Positions 45,820-54,363 of a stretch of DNA of 64,000 nucleotides are shown here, piece by piece. The notes beneath the pieces were generated by a model that was not told the origin of the DNA, searched no databases, and saw nothing but the letters and a program-made list of their open reading frames with translations. Source of the stretch: Tomitella fengzijianii (GTDB lineage Bacteria; Actinomycetota; Actinomycetes; Mycobacteriales; Mycobacteriaceae); the NCBI RefSeq assembly GCF_007559025.1, contig NZ_CP041765.1:244679-308678 (forward strand), read 5' to 3'. Numbering within the stretch: position 1 is the first letter of the stretch; every line of letters starts with the position of its first letter. A program made the translations under genes and the position numbers.

Positions 45820-46007
45820 CCACGATCGACACCGCCGGCCCGTCGGCGGCGTCGATCGATTCGGGTCACCTGCGCAGGGTTCTCGGCAACTTCTGCACCG
45901 GCGTCACCGTCATCACCGCGCATGACGGAGTGCGGCCGTTGCTGTTCTTCCGCGGCGGGTACGGGAGCTTCGCCTCCGCGGGCGAGCACGCGGGGGCACG
46001 CGCATGA
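45816..46007 (+). pseudogene. Truncated flavin reductase (hsaB-like)
   Basis: 63 codons. DSGHLRRVLGNFCTGVTVIT followed by AHDGVRPL is the N terminus of HsaB/HpaC-type flavin reductases, which are normally about 160-190 residues. After HDGVRPL the text becomes LLFFRGGYGSFASAG, unrelated to the family, and stops in an ATGA overlap with the esterase gene. The flavin-binding part (CQSF-x-SLSLEPP region) is absent from all frames. An internal deletion of about 370 bases or more explains this. The residual peptide should be inactive. Confidence 0.75.
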
Positions 46008-46951
46008 CGGCGGCGCGGCGCCCCGACCTGCACCCGGAGGTCGAGCAGTTCCTCGCCGTGCTGGAGGAGGGGTTCCCGGACGTCACCCGGTACTCGGGCG
46101 CGGAGCTGCGGGAGGTGATCTCCGGACGGCGCGGTCCGCTGGAACGCATGCCGGACATGCGTACCGCCGAGGACGTGATCATCGACGGCCCGGGCGGCGA
46201 TCTTCCCCTGCGGGTGTACGTGCCGCACGGGGATCCGGCGTCGGCCCGCCCGGTGATCGTGTTCGCGCACGGCGGCGGGTTCGTGTTCTGCGGCCTCGAC
46301 ACCCACGACGAGTTCTGCCGGTCCATGGCGGCGGCGGTGGACGCCGTCGTCGTGTCGGTCGACTACCGGCTGGCCCCCGAGCACGAGGCGCCGGCGGCGC
46401 TCGAGGACATGTACGCCGCGGTGCAGTGGGCTGCCGGGCGCGCCGCCGGGTACGGGGGAGATCCCGCGCGGATCGCTGTCGCCGGTGACAGTGCCGGCGG
46501 CAACCTCGCGGCCACGGTGTCCCTCGCGGCGCGCGACCGGGGCGGCCCGGCCATCGCGGCGCAGGTCCTGCTGTACGCGGTGATCGACGACGACTTCGAC
46601 ACCGAGAGCTACCGGCTCTACGGCGAGGGCTACTACAACAACGCGCGCGCCATGCGCTGGTACTGGGAGCAGTACGCGCCCACCGCCGGCCTCCGCGACA
46701 GTGCCTACGTGGTGCCCACCCGGGCGGAGAGCCTCGCGGGGCTGCCGCGGGCCCTCGTCGTCACCGCGGAGCTCGACCCGCCCTGCTCGTCCGGGGAGAC
46801 CTACGCGCAGCGGCTGTCCGACGACGGCGTGGACGTCACCGCGCACCGGTTCGACGGGCTGTTCCACGGGTTCCTCACGTTCCCGCAGTTCTCGCTCACC
46901 GCGCCCGCACGCGAGGAGCTGTGGGGGATGATCCGGAAACTGGTGGGGTAG
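46004..46951 (+). CDS. HSL-family alpha/beta hydrolase (esterase)
   Basis: A 315-residue hydrolase of the hormone-sensitive-lipase family. The oxyanion motif FAHGGGFVFCG is at about residue 88, the nucleophile elbow AVAGDSAGGNLAA at about 162, an Asp in TAELDPPCSSG and the His in LFHGFLTFPQ complete the triad. It hydrolyses small esters or lactones. The start overlaps the end of the truncated hsaB, so it is co-translated with the kshA operon; it might act on a steroid ester. The substrate is not known. Confidence 0.8.
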   Translation: MTAARRPDLHPEVEQFLAVLEEGFPDVTRYSGAELREVISGRRGPLERMPDMRTAEDVIIDGPGGDLPLRVYVPHGDPASARPVIVFAHGGGFVFCGLDTHDEFCRSMAAAVDAVVVSVDYRLAPEHEAPAALEDMYAAVQWAAGRAAGYGGDPARIAVAGDSAGGNLAATVSLAARDRGGPAIAAQVLLYAVIDDDFDTESYRLYGEGYYNNARAMRWYWEQYAPTAGLRDSAYVVPTRAESLAGLPRALVVTAELDPPCSSGETYAQRLSDDGVDVTAHRFDGLFHGFLTFPQFSLTAPAREELWGMIRKLVG

Positions 46952-46964
46952 GAGTACTCCGGAA

Positions 46965-47008
46965 ACGGCTGTGCCCCGCGGCTCCGCAGAACCGCGGGGC
47001 ACAGCCGT
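46965..47008. terminator. Hairpin terminator (palindrome family 2, second copy)
   Basis: ACGGCTGTGCCCCGCGG (46965-46981) pairs perfectly with CCGCGGGGCACAGCCGT (46992-47008), 17 base pairs with a ten-base loop. It lies between the convergent esterase and fadD genes. Text shared with the palindrome at 21873: ACGGCTGTG, TCCGC, GAACCGCG and CACAGCCGT. Confidence 0.75.
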
Positions 47009-47012
47009 ATCG

Positions 47013-48614
47013 TCACACCTGCGTCTTCGCCCACTTGTAGTCGGCCTTGCCGGCGGGGGTCCTGCGGACCTCGTCGACGAAGACGACAGTGCGCGGGATC
47101 TTGTAGCCGGCGAGCATGGTGCGGCAGTGCTGCTGGATCTCCTCGGTGCTCGGGGCGGGGGCCTCGGGGTAGACGGAGAGCACCGCCGCGACCCGCTGGC
47201 CCATGCGCTCGTCGGGCGCGGGGACCACCAGGGCGTCGGCCACGGCGGGGTGCGCGTGCAGCGCGGCTTCGACCTCCTCGGCGAAGACCTTCTCGCCGCC
47301 GGTGTTGATGCACCCGGAGCCACGGCCGAGGAAGACGATCGTGCCGTCGGACTCGACGCGGCCCATGTCGCCGAGGATCGCGAGGCGCACGCCGTCGGCC
47401 CGGGTGGGGAAGGTGCGTGCCGTCTTGTCCTCGTCGCCGTAGTAGCCGAGGGGCACGTTGCCGATGCGGGCGATGTAACCCACCTCGTCGGAGCCGGGCG
47501 CGATCTCGTCGAGGCGCTCGTCCACCAGGATCATGTTCGGCGAGGGCGGCATGCGCAGGTTGCCGTCCGCGTCCACGGTGAACGCGCCGTCGTTCCCGGT
47601 CTCCGAGGCGCCGAAGTTGTCGCGCAGCAACAGGTCCGGCTTCACCGCCAGCATCCGGTCGCGCACACCCACCGACCAGAGCGCCCCGCCGGAGGTGATC
47701 GAGAACAGCGATGTCAGGTCGACCTCGCCCTGACGCCGTTCCATCTCGTCCACCAGTGGCAGGCCCATCCCGTCGCCGACGATGAGGATGGTGGTGAGCC
47801 GCTCGGTCTCGATGGCGCTCACGATGGTCTTGGGATCGAAGTCGCGCATGAGCACCACGCGCGCGCCCAGCATGAAGAACGTGAACAACGAGTACAGCGC
47901 GGCGCCGTGCATCAGCGGAGCGGCGATGAGGAACGCCATCTCCGGGAACTCCTTGGCGGCCGCGGCCACCTCGGCGAGATCCTTCCGCTTGCCCTCACCG
48001 TACGGGTTGCCGCCGGAGAGCGGCTTGTGGAAGAAGTCGTCGTGGCGCCACATGACGCCCTTGGGGTAACCGGTGGTGCCGCCCGTGTAGAGGATGTAGC
48101 GGTCGTCCCCGCTGCGCGTCACGGGTGCGGTATCGGACGGGAGCGTGCGGGCATCGGCGAAGTCGACCAGCCGGACGGACCGCGCCTCGGCCGCGGCGCG
48201 GAGTTCCGCGTCCGTCTCGCCGATGACGATCACGGTGCGGATCGCGGGGCAGGCGTCGAGGAGCGCGGCGAGCGTCCGCTGGTGCTCGGGCAGCTCTACG
48301 ACCACCGCGGAGGAGTCCGAGTTTGTGAAGATGTACTCGAGTTCGGACGGGGTGTACCGGTAGTTGACGTTGATCGGAACGGCCCGGATCTTGATCAGCC
48401 CGAGGATGCCCGCCACGTGTTCGATGCTGTTCTTGAGGAACAGCGCAACGTGGTCGCCTGCTCCTATCCCGGACTGCGAGAGCAGATTCGCCGTGCGTCC
48501 GGCCTCGGCGTCGAGGGCTGCATAGGTGAGGTGCGTGCCTTCGTAGGTCAGCGCGACACGGTCCGGCACCGACGCCGCCACCGACTCGAAGATATCGGCG
48601 AGGTTGAACTGCAT
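47013..48614 (-). CDS. Fatty-acyl/steroid-acyl-CoA ligase, FadD19-like
   Basis: A 533-residue adenylating enzyme. ILYTGGTTGYPKGVMWRHDD (about residues 170-189) is the AMP-binding loop in the form seen in FadD19-like ligases; DNFGASETGNDG, LGDMGRVESDGTIVFLGRGS and the C-terminal RTPAGKADYKW with the catalytic Lys follow. FadD19 activates the C26 acid of sterol side chains or related branched acids. The start at 48614 opens into a 316-base divergent region with a TetR-type palindrome. It could serve another branched or hydroxy acid in the adjacent pathway. Confidence 0.8.
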   Translation of the reverse strand: MQFNLADIFESVAASVPDRVALTYEGTHLTYAALDAEAGRTANLLSQSGIGAGDHVALFLKNSIEHVAGILGLIKIRAVPINVNYRYTPSELEYIFTNSDSSAVVVELPEHQRTLAALLDACPAIRTVIVIGETDAELRAAAEARSVRLVDFADARTLPSDTAPVTRSGDDRYILYTGGTTGYPKGVMWRHDDFFHKPLSGGNPYGEGKRKDLAEVAAAAKEFPEMAFLIAAPLMHGAALYSLFTFFMLGARVVLMRDFDPKTIVSAIETERLTTILIVGDGMGLPLVDEMERRQGEVDLTSLFSITSGGALWSVGVRDRMLAVKPDLLLRDNFGASETGNDGAFTVDADGNLRMPPSPNMILVDERLDEIAPGSDEVGYIARIGNVPLGYYGDEDKTARTFPTRADGVRLAILGDMGRVESDGTIVFLGRGSGCINTGGEKVFAEEVEAALHAHPAVADALVVPAPDERMGQRVAAVLSVYPEAPAPSTEEIQQHCRTMLAGYKIPRTVVFVDEVRRTPAGKADYKWAKTQV

Positions 48615-48930
48615 CGGGGATCCCTTTCTACGGCGGCGGAAGGCCATGTGTATCAAATCACACACTTGTGGGCGAACTGTCGTTTCGGTCCGCCGATCCC
48701 GCTCAGCGGGTCGTTGCGGCACCGGCTTGTGAGGCGGCCGCTCGTTCTGTCGCGGCGCGTCCCGGTCCGGCCCAGGTGAACGGGTAGGGCGGCGCCTAAG
48801 CGGTGGCCGGGCATGTTGACGGGGGCCGACGCCTGTGCTGGCATGTATCAAACGTTTGCTACAGGGTGTTGACCGGTGGCTGTGAGTGCCACGTGATCGA
48901 CCGCCGTCGAGAACATGAAGGGAACGCCGC
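48615..48930. other. Divergent control region between fadD and the SDR operon
   Basis: No gene is visible. It holds the TetR-type palindrome at 48844-48863 and a related half-site, TGTGTATCAAATCACACA, at 48647-48664 near the fadD start. Both share TGTATCAAA. Confidence 0.6.
48844..48863. promoter_or_regulatory. Predicted TetR operator, copy 1
   Basis: TGTATCAAACGTTTGCTACA is a 20-base palindrome with one mismatch. Read on the other strand it matches the site at 53105-53124 at 18 of 20 positions. It precedes the SDR start by 68 bases. The likely binder is the TetR protein at 54364. Confidence 0.7.
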
Positions 48931-49842
48931 ATGAAACACTTGCAAGGCAAGGTCGTCGTCGTCACCGGGGCGGGCCGCGGCCTGGGCCGCGAGTACGCGA
49001 AGCTCGCCGCCGCCGAAGGTGCCCACGTCGTCGTCGACGACACCGGCGCGGCCGCCGACGGCACGGGCACCGACCCGTCGCTCGCGCAGACTGTCGCCGA
49101 CGAGATCACCGCCGCCGGCGGCAGCGCCGTGGCGAGCTCCGCCGACGCTGCCTCGATCTCCGGTGCTCAGGAGCTCCTGAACCTGGCGCTCGAGCGGTTC
49201 GGCGCGGTGCACGGCCTCGTCAACAACGCCGGAATCCTGCGCGACCGCATGTTCGTCAACATGAGCGAAGACGAGTGGGACGACGTGATCCACGGCCAGC
49301 TGCGGGCGGCCTTCGCCCCGTGCCGCGTGTTCGGCGCGCACTGGCGGGCGCGGTCCAAGTCCGGCGACGACGTGTCGGCCTCGATCGTCAACGTCGCCTC
49401 CACGTCTGGTCTCAACGGTGCTGTGGGCCAGAGCAACTACGGTGCCGCGAAGGCCGGCATCGCCTCGCTGACGATCATCCTGGCGCAGGAGATCGGCCGG
49501 TACGGCGTGCGCGTCAACGCGATCACGCCCGTGGCGCGCACCCGGATGACCGAGGACGTGCCGGGTATCAAGGACATGGTGGCCGCGCCGGAGGATCCGT
49601 CGGCCTTCGACACCTACGACCCCGCCAACGTCGCGCCGATCGTCGCGCACCTGCTCACCGACGCCTGCGACGTCACCGGAAAGGTCTTCTACGCCAAGGG
49701 CGGGGAGATCCGGCAGTTCCTGCCCTGGCACTACGGCCAGACCATCGTCAAGGACGGCCGCTGGACCCTCGACGAGCTGGCCGTCGAGATGAAGCCGCTC
49801 GAGCGGGATGCCGCCGACGGATCGGGGGCCACCCATGGCTGA
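48931..49842 (+). CDS. SDR 3-hydroxyacyl-CoA dehydrogenase (Hsd4A/MFE-type)
   Basis: A 303-residue SDR. VVVTGAGRGLGREYAKLAAA at the N terminus, a DDTGAAADGTGTDPS insertion, VNNAGILRDRMFVNMSEDEW and SNYGAAKAGIASLTIIL with the active-site Tyr and Lys match the dehydrogenase domain of the peroxisomal multifunctional enzyme type 2 and Hsd4A of Mycobacteriales. It likely oxidises a 3-hydroxyacyl-CoA. It is first in a tight operon with two MaoC genes and an MDR reductase. Confidence 0.8.
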   Translation: MKHLQGKVVVVTGAGRGLGREYAKLAAAEGAHVVVDDTGAAADGTGTDPSLAQTVADEITAAGGSAVASSADAASISGAQELLNLALERFGAVHGLVNNAGILRDRMFVNMSEDEWDDVIHGQLRAAFAPCRVFGAHWRARSKSGDDVSASIVNVASTSGLNGAVGQSNYGAAKAGIASLTIILAQEIGRYGVRVNAITPVARTRMTEDVPGIKDMVAAPEDPSAFDTYDPANVAPIVAHLLTDACDVTGKVFYAKGGEIRQFLPWHYGQTIVKDGRWTLDELAVEMKPLERDAADGSGATHG

Positions 49843-50290
49843 CGTCACTGCGGTGGGCACCGAGGGCGTCCCCTTCCGGCTGGACGTCGAGCGGGGCAAG
49901 ATCCGCGAGTTCGCCCGGGCCACCGGCACGACCGACCTGGACGGTATCGACGCGCAGGAGCACCCGGTCAGCCAGCCGACCTTCCTGACCACCGCGTTGC
50001 ACTGGCAGACGGGCGACGCCAACCCGTGGCCCGCGGTGAAGCTCGACCAGAAGCGTGGGCTGCACGCGGAGCAGGAGTTCACCTTCTTCGGCGAACCGCC
50101 GCGCGCCGGCAGCAGGCTGGAGGGGCGCTCGACGATCACCGACATCTACACCAAGCAGGGCAGGCGCGGTGGCGAGATGACCTTCGCCATCGTGGTCACC
50201 GACTACTACGACGAGTCCGGCCGGCTGGTCGCGCAGGCGAAGATGACCGGCGTCGAGACGGCGCGGCCACCGAAGGAGGACGAGGCATGA
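49835..50290 (+). CDS. MaoC-like protein, FAS1-type dehydratase half
   Basis: A 151-residue hot-dog protein of the MaoC N-terminal-domain group: PFRLDVERGKIREFARATGT, HPVSQPTFLTTALHWQ, KLDQKRGLHAEQEFTFFGEP. It lacks the Asp-His hydratase motif, which its downstream partner carries; such proteins pair to form a heterodimeric enoyl-CoA hydratase. The start overlaps the SDR end by eight bases and the stop overlaps the next ATG. Confidence 0.75.
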   Translation: MADVTAVGTEGVPFRLDVERGKIREFARATGTTDLDGIDAQEHPVSQPTFLTTALHWQTGDANPWPAVKLDQKRGLHAEQEFTFFGEPPRAGSRLEGRSTITDIYTKQGRRGGEMTFAIVVTDYYDESGRLVAQAKMTGVETARPPKEDEA

Positions 50291-50730
50291 GCGCTGAGGA
50301 GGCAACGAGCGCACCGGTCACCCTGACGCCGCCCGCGCCGTGGACCGTGGGCCCCGTGACGCGCACCGACTTCGTGCGGTATCAGGGCGCGTCGGGCGAT
50401 ATGAACCCCATCCATCACGACGAGGAGTTCGCGCGCGCAGCGGGATTCGACGCGCCGTTCGCCGTGGGGATGTACCAGGCGGGACTGCTGGGCACCTACG
50501 CCACCGGGTGGCTGGGTGCGGAGAACGTGCGCTCGTTCCGCATCCGGTTCCTCGAACAGGTCTGGCCGGGCGACACTCTCACGTCCACCGCCGAGGTGGT
50601 GCGGGAGTACACGGGCGACGAAGGCGATGCGCGGGTCGATATCGAGCTGGTGTGCACGCGGCAGACCGGCGGCGCGGCCGTGAAGGCATGGGCGACGTTC
50701 GTCGTGCCCGGTGCGGTGGCGCACCCATGA
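50287..50730 (+). CDS. MaoC-family enoyl-CoA hydratase, catalytic half
   Basis: A 147-residue MaoC protein. GASGDMNPIHHDEEFARAAG carries the hydratase motif D-x-N-P-x-H at about residues 38-43, and MYQAGLLGTYATGWLG follows. With the preceding protein it should form an active R-type hydratase on a 2-enoyl-CoA, upstream of the SDR step. The start overlaps the previous stop (ATGA), and the stop overlaps the next ATG. Confidence 0.8.
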   Translation: MSAEEATSAPVTLTPPAPWTVGPVTRTDFVRYQGASGDMNPIHHDEEFARAAGFDAPFAVGMYQAGLLGTYATGWLGAENVRSFRIRFLEQVWPGDTLTSTAEVVREYTGDEGDARVDIELVCTRQTGGAAVKAWATFVVPGAVAHP

Positions 50731-51698
50731 AGGCCCAGCAGGTGCACGAGCTCGGCGGGCCCGAAGCGCTCCGGTCGACGGAGATTCCGGACCCCGAGCC
50801 GGGGCCGGGCCAGGTCGTGATCGACGTGCGCGCGGCGGGCGTCAACTTCCCGGACGTTCTGCTGGCCGCGGGGAAGTACCAGACCAGGCCGGAGCTGCCG
50901 TTCACCCCGGGCTCCGAGGTGGCGGGTGAGGTGACGCGGGTCGGTGCAGGCGTGCAGGGCCTGGAACCGGGCACGCGGGTGGCGGCGTTCTGCGGGATGG
51001 GCGGCTACGCCGAGCAGGCGGCGGTGGATGCGTGGCGCGTGTTTCCGATACCCGACGCGATGCCCTACACCGATGCCGCCGGTTTCTCTGTCACCTACGG
51101 CACGTCGTACCACGGCCTCGTCGACAAGGCGGGGCTCGTGGAGGGAGAGCGCCTGTTGGTGCTCGGCGCGGCCGGCGGGGTGGGTTTGACCGCCGTGGAG
51201 ATCGGGCGCGCGCTGGGCGCGGAGGTGATCGCCGCAGCGTCGACGACCGAGAAGCTGGAGACCTGTCGATCGCGCGGGGCGGCGGAGCTCATCGACTACG
51301 GCGCAGGCGATCTGCGCGAGGGCCTGGCCACGACCGGCGGAAAGGTGGATGTGGTCTACGACCCGGTGGGCGGAGACCTCGCCCAGACCGCGGTCCGGTC
51401 GCTGCGCTGGGGCGGGCGCTACCTCACCGTCGGCTACGCCTCCGGAGACATCCCCAAGGTGGGCATGAACCGGCTGCTCATCACCTCCGGCGCGCTGCAT
51501 GGCGTGCTCTGGGGCGAATGGGCCAAACGCAACCCGGAGAGGAACGCGGCCAATATGCGCCGGCTGCTCGATTGGTACGCCGAAGGGCGCCTGGTGCCGC
51601 ACATCGACCGGACAGTCGCCTTCCACGACGCGTCCGCCGCGCTCGACGTGGTGATGACGCGCCGCGCCGTCGGCAAGGTCATCCTCATCCGCGACTGA
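50727..51698 (+). CDS. NADPH:quinone oxidoreductase-like MDR reductase
   Basis: A 323-residue zinc-free medium-chain reductase. AAGVNFPDVLLAAGKYQTRP, PFTPGSEVAGEVTRVG and VLGAAGGVGLTAVEIGRALG are the family segments; no zinc-binding Cys residues are present. It uses NADPH to reduce a quinone or an enoyl/enone. The four-base overlap with the MaoC gene puts it in the operon, where it could remove a double bond of an intermediate. Confidence 0.8.
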   Translation: MKAQQVHELGGPEALRSTEIPDPEPGPGQVVIDVRAAGVNFPDVLLAAGKYQTRPELPFTPGSEVAGEVTRVGAGVQGLEPGTRVAAFCGMGGYAEQAAVDAWRVFPIPDAMPYTDAAGFSVTYGTSYHGLVDKAGLVEGERLLVLGAAGGVGLTAVEIGRALGAEVIAAASTTEKLETCRSRGAAELIDYGAGDLREGLATTGGKVDVVYDPVGGDLAQTAVRSLRWGGRYLTVGYASGDIPKVGMNRLLITSGALHGVLWGEWAKRNPERNAANMRRLLDWYAEGRLVPHIDRTVAFHDASAALDVVMTRRAVGKVILIRD

Positions 51699-51732
51699 GT
51701 GGGATCGCCCCATTCTGAAAGGACTGTCCGCT

Positions 51733-52932
51733 ATGGATCTGTCTCCCAGCCCCGCGGCGCAGGAGGTCATCGCGCGCCTCGAGGCGTTCATGACCGAGCA
51801 CGTGCATCCGGCCGAGTCCGTCTACGCGGCGCAGCGCGAGGAGAACGGGCCGCGCAGCCACGAGCTGCCGGCGGTGGTCGAGGAGCTCAAGGCGGAGGCC
51901 CGCCGGCAGGACATGTGGAATCTCTTCCTGCCCGCCCTCTCCGGCCTCACCCATCTCGACTACGCGCACATCGCCGAGATCACCGGGCGGTCGCCGTACA
52001 TCGCCCCGGAAGCGCTGAACTGCTCGGCGCCGTCCACCGGGAACATGGAGATCCTGCACATGTTCGGCACGGACGAGCAGAAGAAGCAGTGGCTGGAACC
52101 CCTCATGGACGGCACCATCCGGTCGGGGTTCTCCATGACCGAGCCGGACGTCGCCTCGTCCGACGCACGCAACATATCCACCTCGATCGTCCGCGACGGC
52201 GACGAGTACGTGATCAACGGCCGCAAGTGGTGGACGTCGGGCGCGGGCGATCCGCGCTGCGGCGTCCTCGTCGTCATGGGCAAGACAGACCCGGAGGCGG
52301 CGCCGTACCGGCAGCAGTCGATGATCCTGGTCCCCGTGGATGCGCCCGGTGTGGAGATCGTCCGGTCGCTGCCGATCTTCGGCTACTACGACCAGCAGGG
52401 GCACGCCGAGATCCAGTACACGGATGTGCGGGTACCCGCGGCGAACATGCTGGCCGGCGAGGGAGACGGGTTCGCCATCGCGCAGGCACGCCTGGGGCCC
52501 GGGCGTATACACCACGCGATGCGCTGCATCGGCATGGCGGAGCGCGCGCTGGAGATGATGGTGCGCCGCGCCATGTCCCGCGACGCGTTCGGCGGGCCGA
52601 TCTCGGATCAGGGCGTGGTGCGCACGTGGATCGCGGAGTCGCGCATGGAGATCGAGCAGGCGCGCCTGCTGGTACTCAAGACGGCGTGGCTGATAGACCA
52701 GGTGGGCGCGAAGGGTGCCGCCATCGAGGTGGCCGCGGTGAAGGTGGTGGGCCCGCGCGTGGCGCGCTCGGTGCTCGACCGCGCCATTCAGGTGCACGGC
52801 GGCGGCGGGGTCACCGACGACTTCCCGTTGGCGCGCATGTGGGCGACCGGCCGGATCCTCGGCATCGCCGACGGCCCCGACGAGGTGCACATCCGCAGCG
52901 TCGCGCGCCAGGAGCTGCGCAAGTACCGGTGA
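51733..52932 (+). CDS. ACAD10/11-like acyl-CoA dehydrogenase
   Basis: A 399-residue FAD acyl-CoA dehydrogenase of the ACAD10/11/LvaC type: LNCSAPSTGNMEILHMFGTD, IRSGFSMTEPDVASSDARNI, KWWTSGAGDPRCGVLVVMGK and a C terminus with IADGPDEVHIRSVARQEL. In this group the usual catalytic Glu region is replaced by GPDEVH. Related enzymes convert 4-phosphorylated acyl-CoA by phosphate elimination. A separate APH-fold kinase gene follows, which fits. The start at 51733 lies 34 bases after the MDR gene. Confidence 0.8.
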   Translation: MDLSPSPAAQEVIARLEAFMTEHVHPAESVYAAQREENGPRSHELPAVVEELKAEARRQDMWNLFLPALSGLTHLDYAHIAEITGRSPYIAPEALNCSAPSTGNMEILHMFGTDEQKKQWLEPLMDGTIRSGFSMTEPDVASSDARNISTSIVRDGDEYVINGRKWWTSGAGDPRCGVLVVMGKTDPEAAPYRQQSMILVPVDAPGVEIVRSLPIFGYYDQQGHAEIQYTDVRVPAANMLAGEGDGFAIAQARLGPGRIHHAMRCIGMAERALEMMVRRAMSRDAFGGPISDQGVVRTWIAESRMEIEQARLLVLKTAWLIDQVGAKGAAIEVAAVKVVGPRVARSVLDRAIQVHGGGGVTDDFPLARMWATGRILGIADGPDEVHIRSVARQELRKYR

Positions 52933-53104
52933 TACCCGTCCACGACGTGGGAAGGGGCTCCAATCGACGGCCCCTCCGCCGCGGTCTCCTGTCCGGCGAT
53001 GTCGGCCGCGCCCACACCGCGACCAGCGTGTTAGCGAGCTCCTGCACGGTGATTTCGGGCGCCCCGGTGGCCGTGCGTCGACCGATGCGCTGGATCGGCA
53101 TCCA

Positions 53105-53124
53105 TGTAGCAAATGTTTGATACG
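53105..53124. promoter_or_regulatory. Predicted TetR operator, copy 2
   Basis: TGTAGCAAATGTTTGATACG matches the reverse of the site at 48844 at 18 of 20 positions. It covers an in-frame ATG at 53113, which argues that the kinase starts at the later ATG (53134), ten bases after the site. Confidence 0.7.
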
Positions 53125-53133
53125 GTACGCGGT

Positions 53134-54201
53134 ATGGCTCAGGACGCGGCGTCCGCGGTGGGGGCGGTGCCAGGCATCGACGCTGCCGCGGTGACCGCTT
53201 GGTGCGCTGCGTCCGTGCCGGATGCGGCCGCGCCTCTGCGCTTCGAGCAGATCGCCGGCGGCCGCTCCAATCTCACCTACTACGTGGACGACGCGGTCGG
53301 CCGCCGCCGGGTGCTGCGGCGTCCCCCGCTCGGCGCCGTCGCCGGCAACGCCCACGACGTGCTCCGCGAGGCGGACGTCCTGCGGCGGATGTCCGCGGCC
53401 GGCATGCCTGTGCCCACAGTGCTGGGCGTGTGCGAGGACCCGGGCGTCAACGGCGCGCCGTTCTTCGTGATGGAGCACCTGGGTGGCGCGATCCTCCGGG
53501 TGCCGGAGGACTTCGGCGCCTTCCCGGATCCGGCGCAGCGTGCGCGCATCGGCCATTCGCTCATCGAGGTCCTGACGCGGCTGCACCGGGCCGATCTCGA
53601 TTCGGCCGGCTGGGGAACACGTGCGGGGCAACGCGGCTTCATCGAACGCCAGCTGGGGCTGTGGTCGCGCAACTGGGAGGCAGGCAGGGCCCGGATGCTC
53701 GGCGACATCGAGCAGACGAGGGACCTGCTCGCGCGGAAGATCCCGGCCCAGCAGACGGCCGCGGTGGTGCACGGGGACTTCCGCCTGGACAACTGCCTGA
53801 TCGGTGCGGACTCCACCGTCTCCGGAGTGCTGGACTGGGAACTGACCACCGTGGGCGACCCGCTCGCCGACCTCGGCCACTTCCTCGTGTACTGGGCGCA
53901 GCCCGGTGACGCCGTGACGGCGTTGGAAAACCCGCCGACGCTGGTGCCGGGGCTGCCCACCCGCGGCGAACTGACCCGCGCCTACATCGAGAGGATGGGC
54001 GGGGTGCTCGACGTGACGGAGCAGGAGGTCGATTTCCATGTGGCGTTCAGCTGGTGGAAGACGGCCTGCATCGTCGAGAACGTGTACGCGCGGATGTCCC
54101 GGGGCGTGATGGGCGACGCCGACAGAACCCCCGGATCGTTCGCCGCGCAGGCGGAAAGGCTCGCCGCCCGCGCCCTCGCATGCGCGCGGGAGCTGCAGTG
54201 A
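53134..54201 (+). CDS. APH-fold phosphotransferase, LvaA/ACAD10-kinase-like
   Basis: A 355-residue kinase-like protein. AGGRSNLTYYVDDAVGRRRV is the nucleotide-binding loop, VVHGDFRLDNCLI (about residue 213) the catalytic loop with the base Asp, and VLDWELTTVGDPLADLGHFL the metal-binding DxE/D segment. ACAD10/ACAD11 N-terminal kinases and LvaA phosphorylate the 4-hydroxyl of 4-hydroxyacyl-CoA. Next to the ACAD gene this function is the best guess; antibiotic resistance is unlikely. Confidence 0.75.
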   Translation: MAQDAASAVGAVPGIDAAAVTAWCAASVPDAAAPLRFEQIAGGRSNLTYYVDDAVGRRRVLRRPPLGAVAGNAHDVLREADVLRRMSAAGMPVPTVLGVCEDPGVNGAPFFVMEHLGGAILRVPEDFGAFPDPAQRARIGHSLIEVLTRLHRADLDSAGWGTRAGQRGFIERQLGLWSRNWEAGRARMLGDIEQTRDLLARKIPAQQTAAVVHGDFRLDNCLIGADSTVSGVLDWELTTVGDPLADLGHFLVYWAQPGDAVTALENPPTLVPGLPTRGELTRAYIERMGGVLDVTEQEVDFHVAFSWWKTACIVENVYARMSRGVMGDADRTPGSFAAQAERLAARALACARELQ

Positions 54202-54363
54202 ACGGCGACGAGATCATAGGACGATGGCCGGAATACCATGACGACAAGACCTTGACGAGGCCTGAACCGGCACCGGACTCGCACCCCGCGTAGGGTCTCC
54301 GCGACACGACCCACCCGGCACGATGAACGCAGGCGCTGCACACTCGTCACGAACACGAACGGC

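Noticed and set aside
53134..54201. Aminoglycoside resistance kinase
   Set aside because: The APH fold alone does not imply antibiotic modification. The ACAD10/11-like neighbour and catabolic operon fit an acyl-CoA kinase better.
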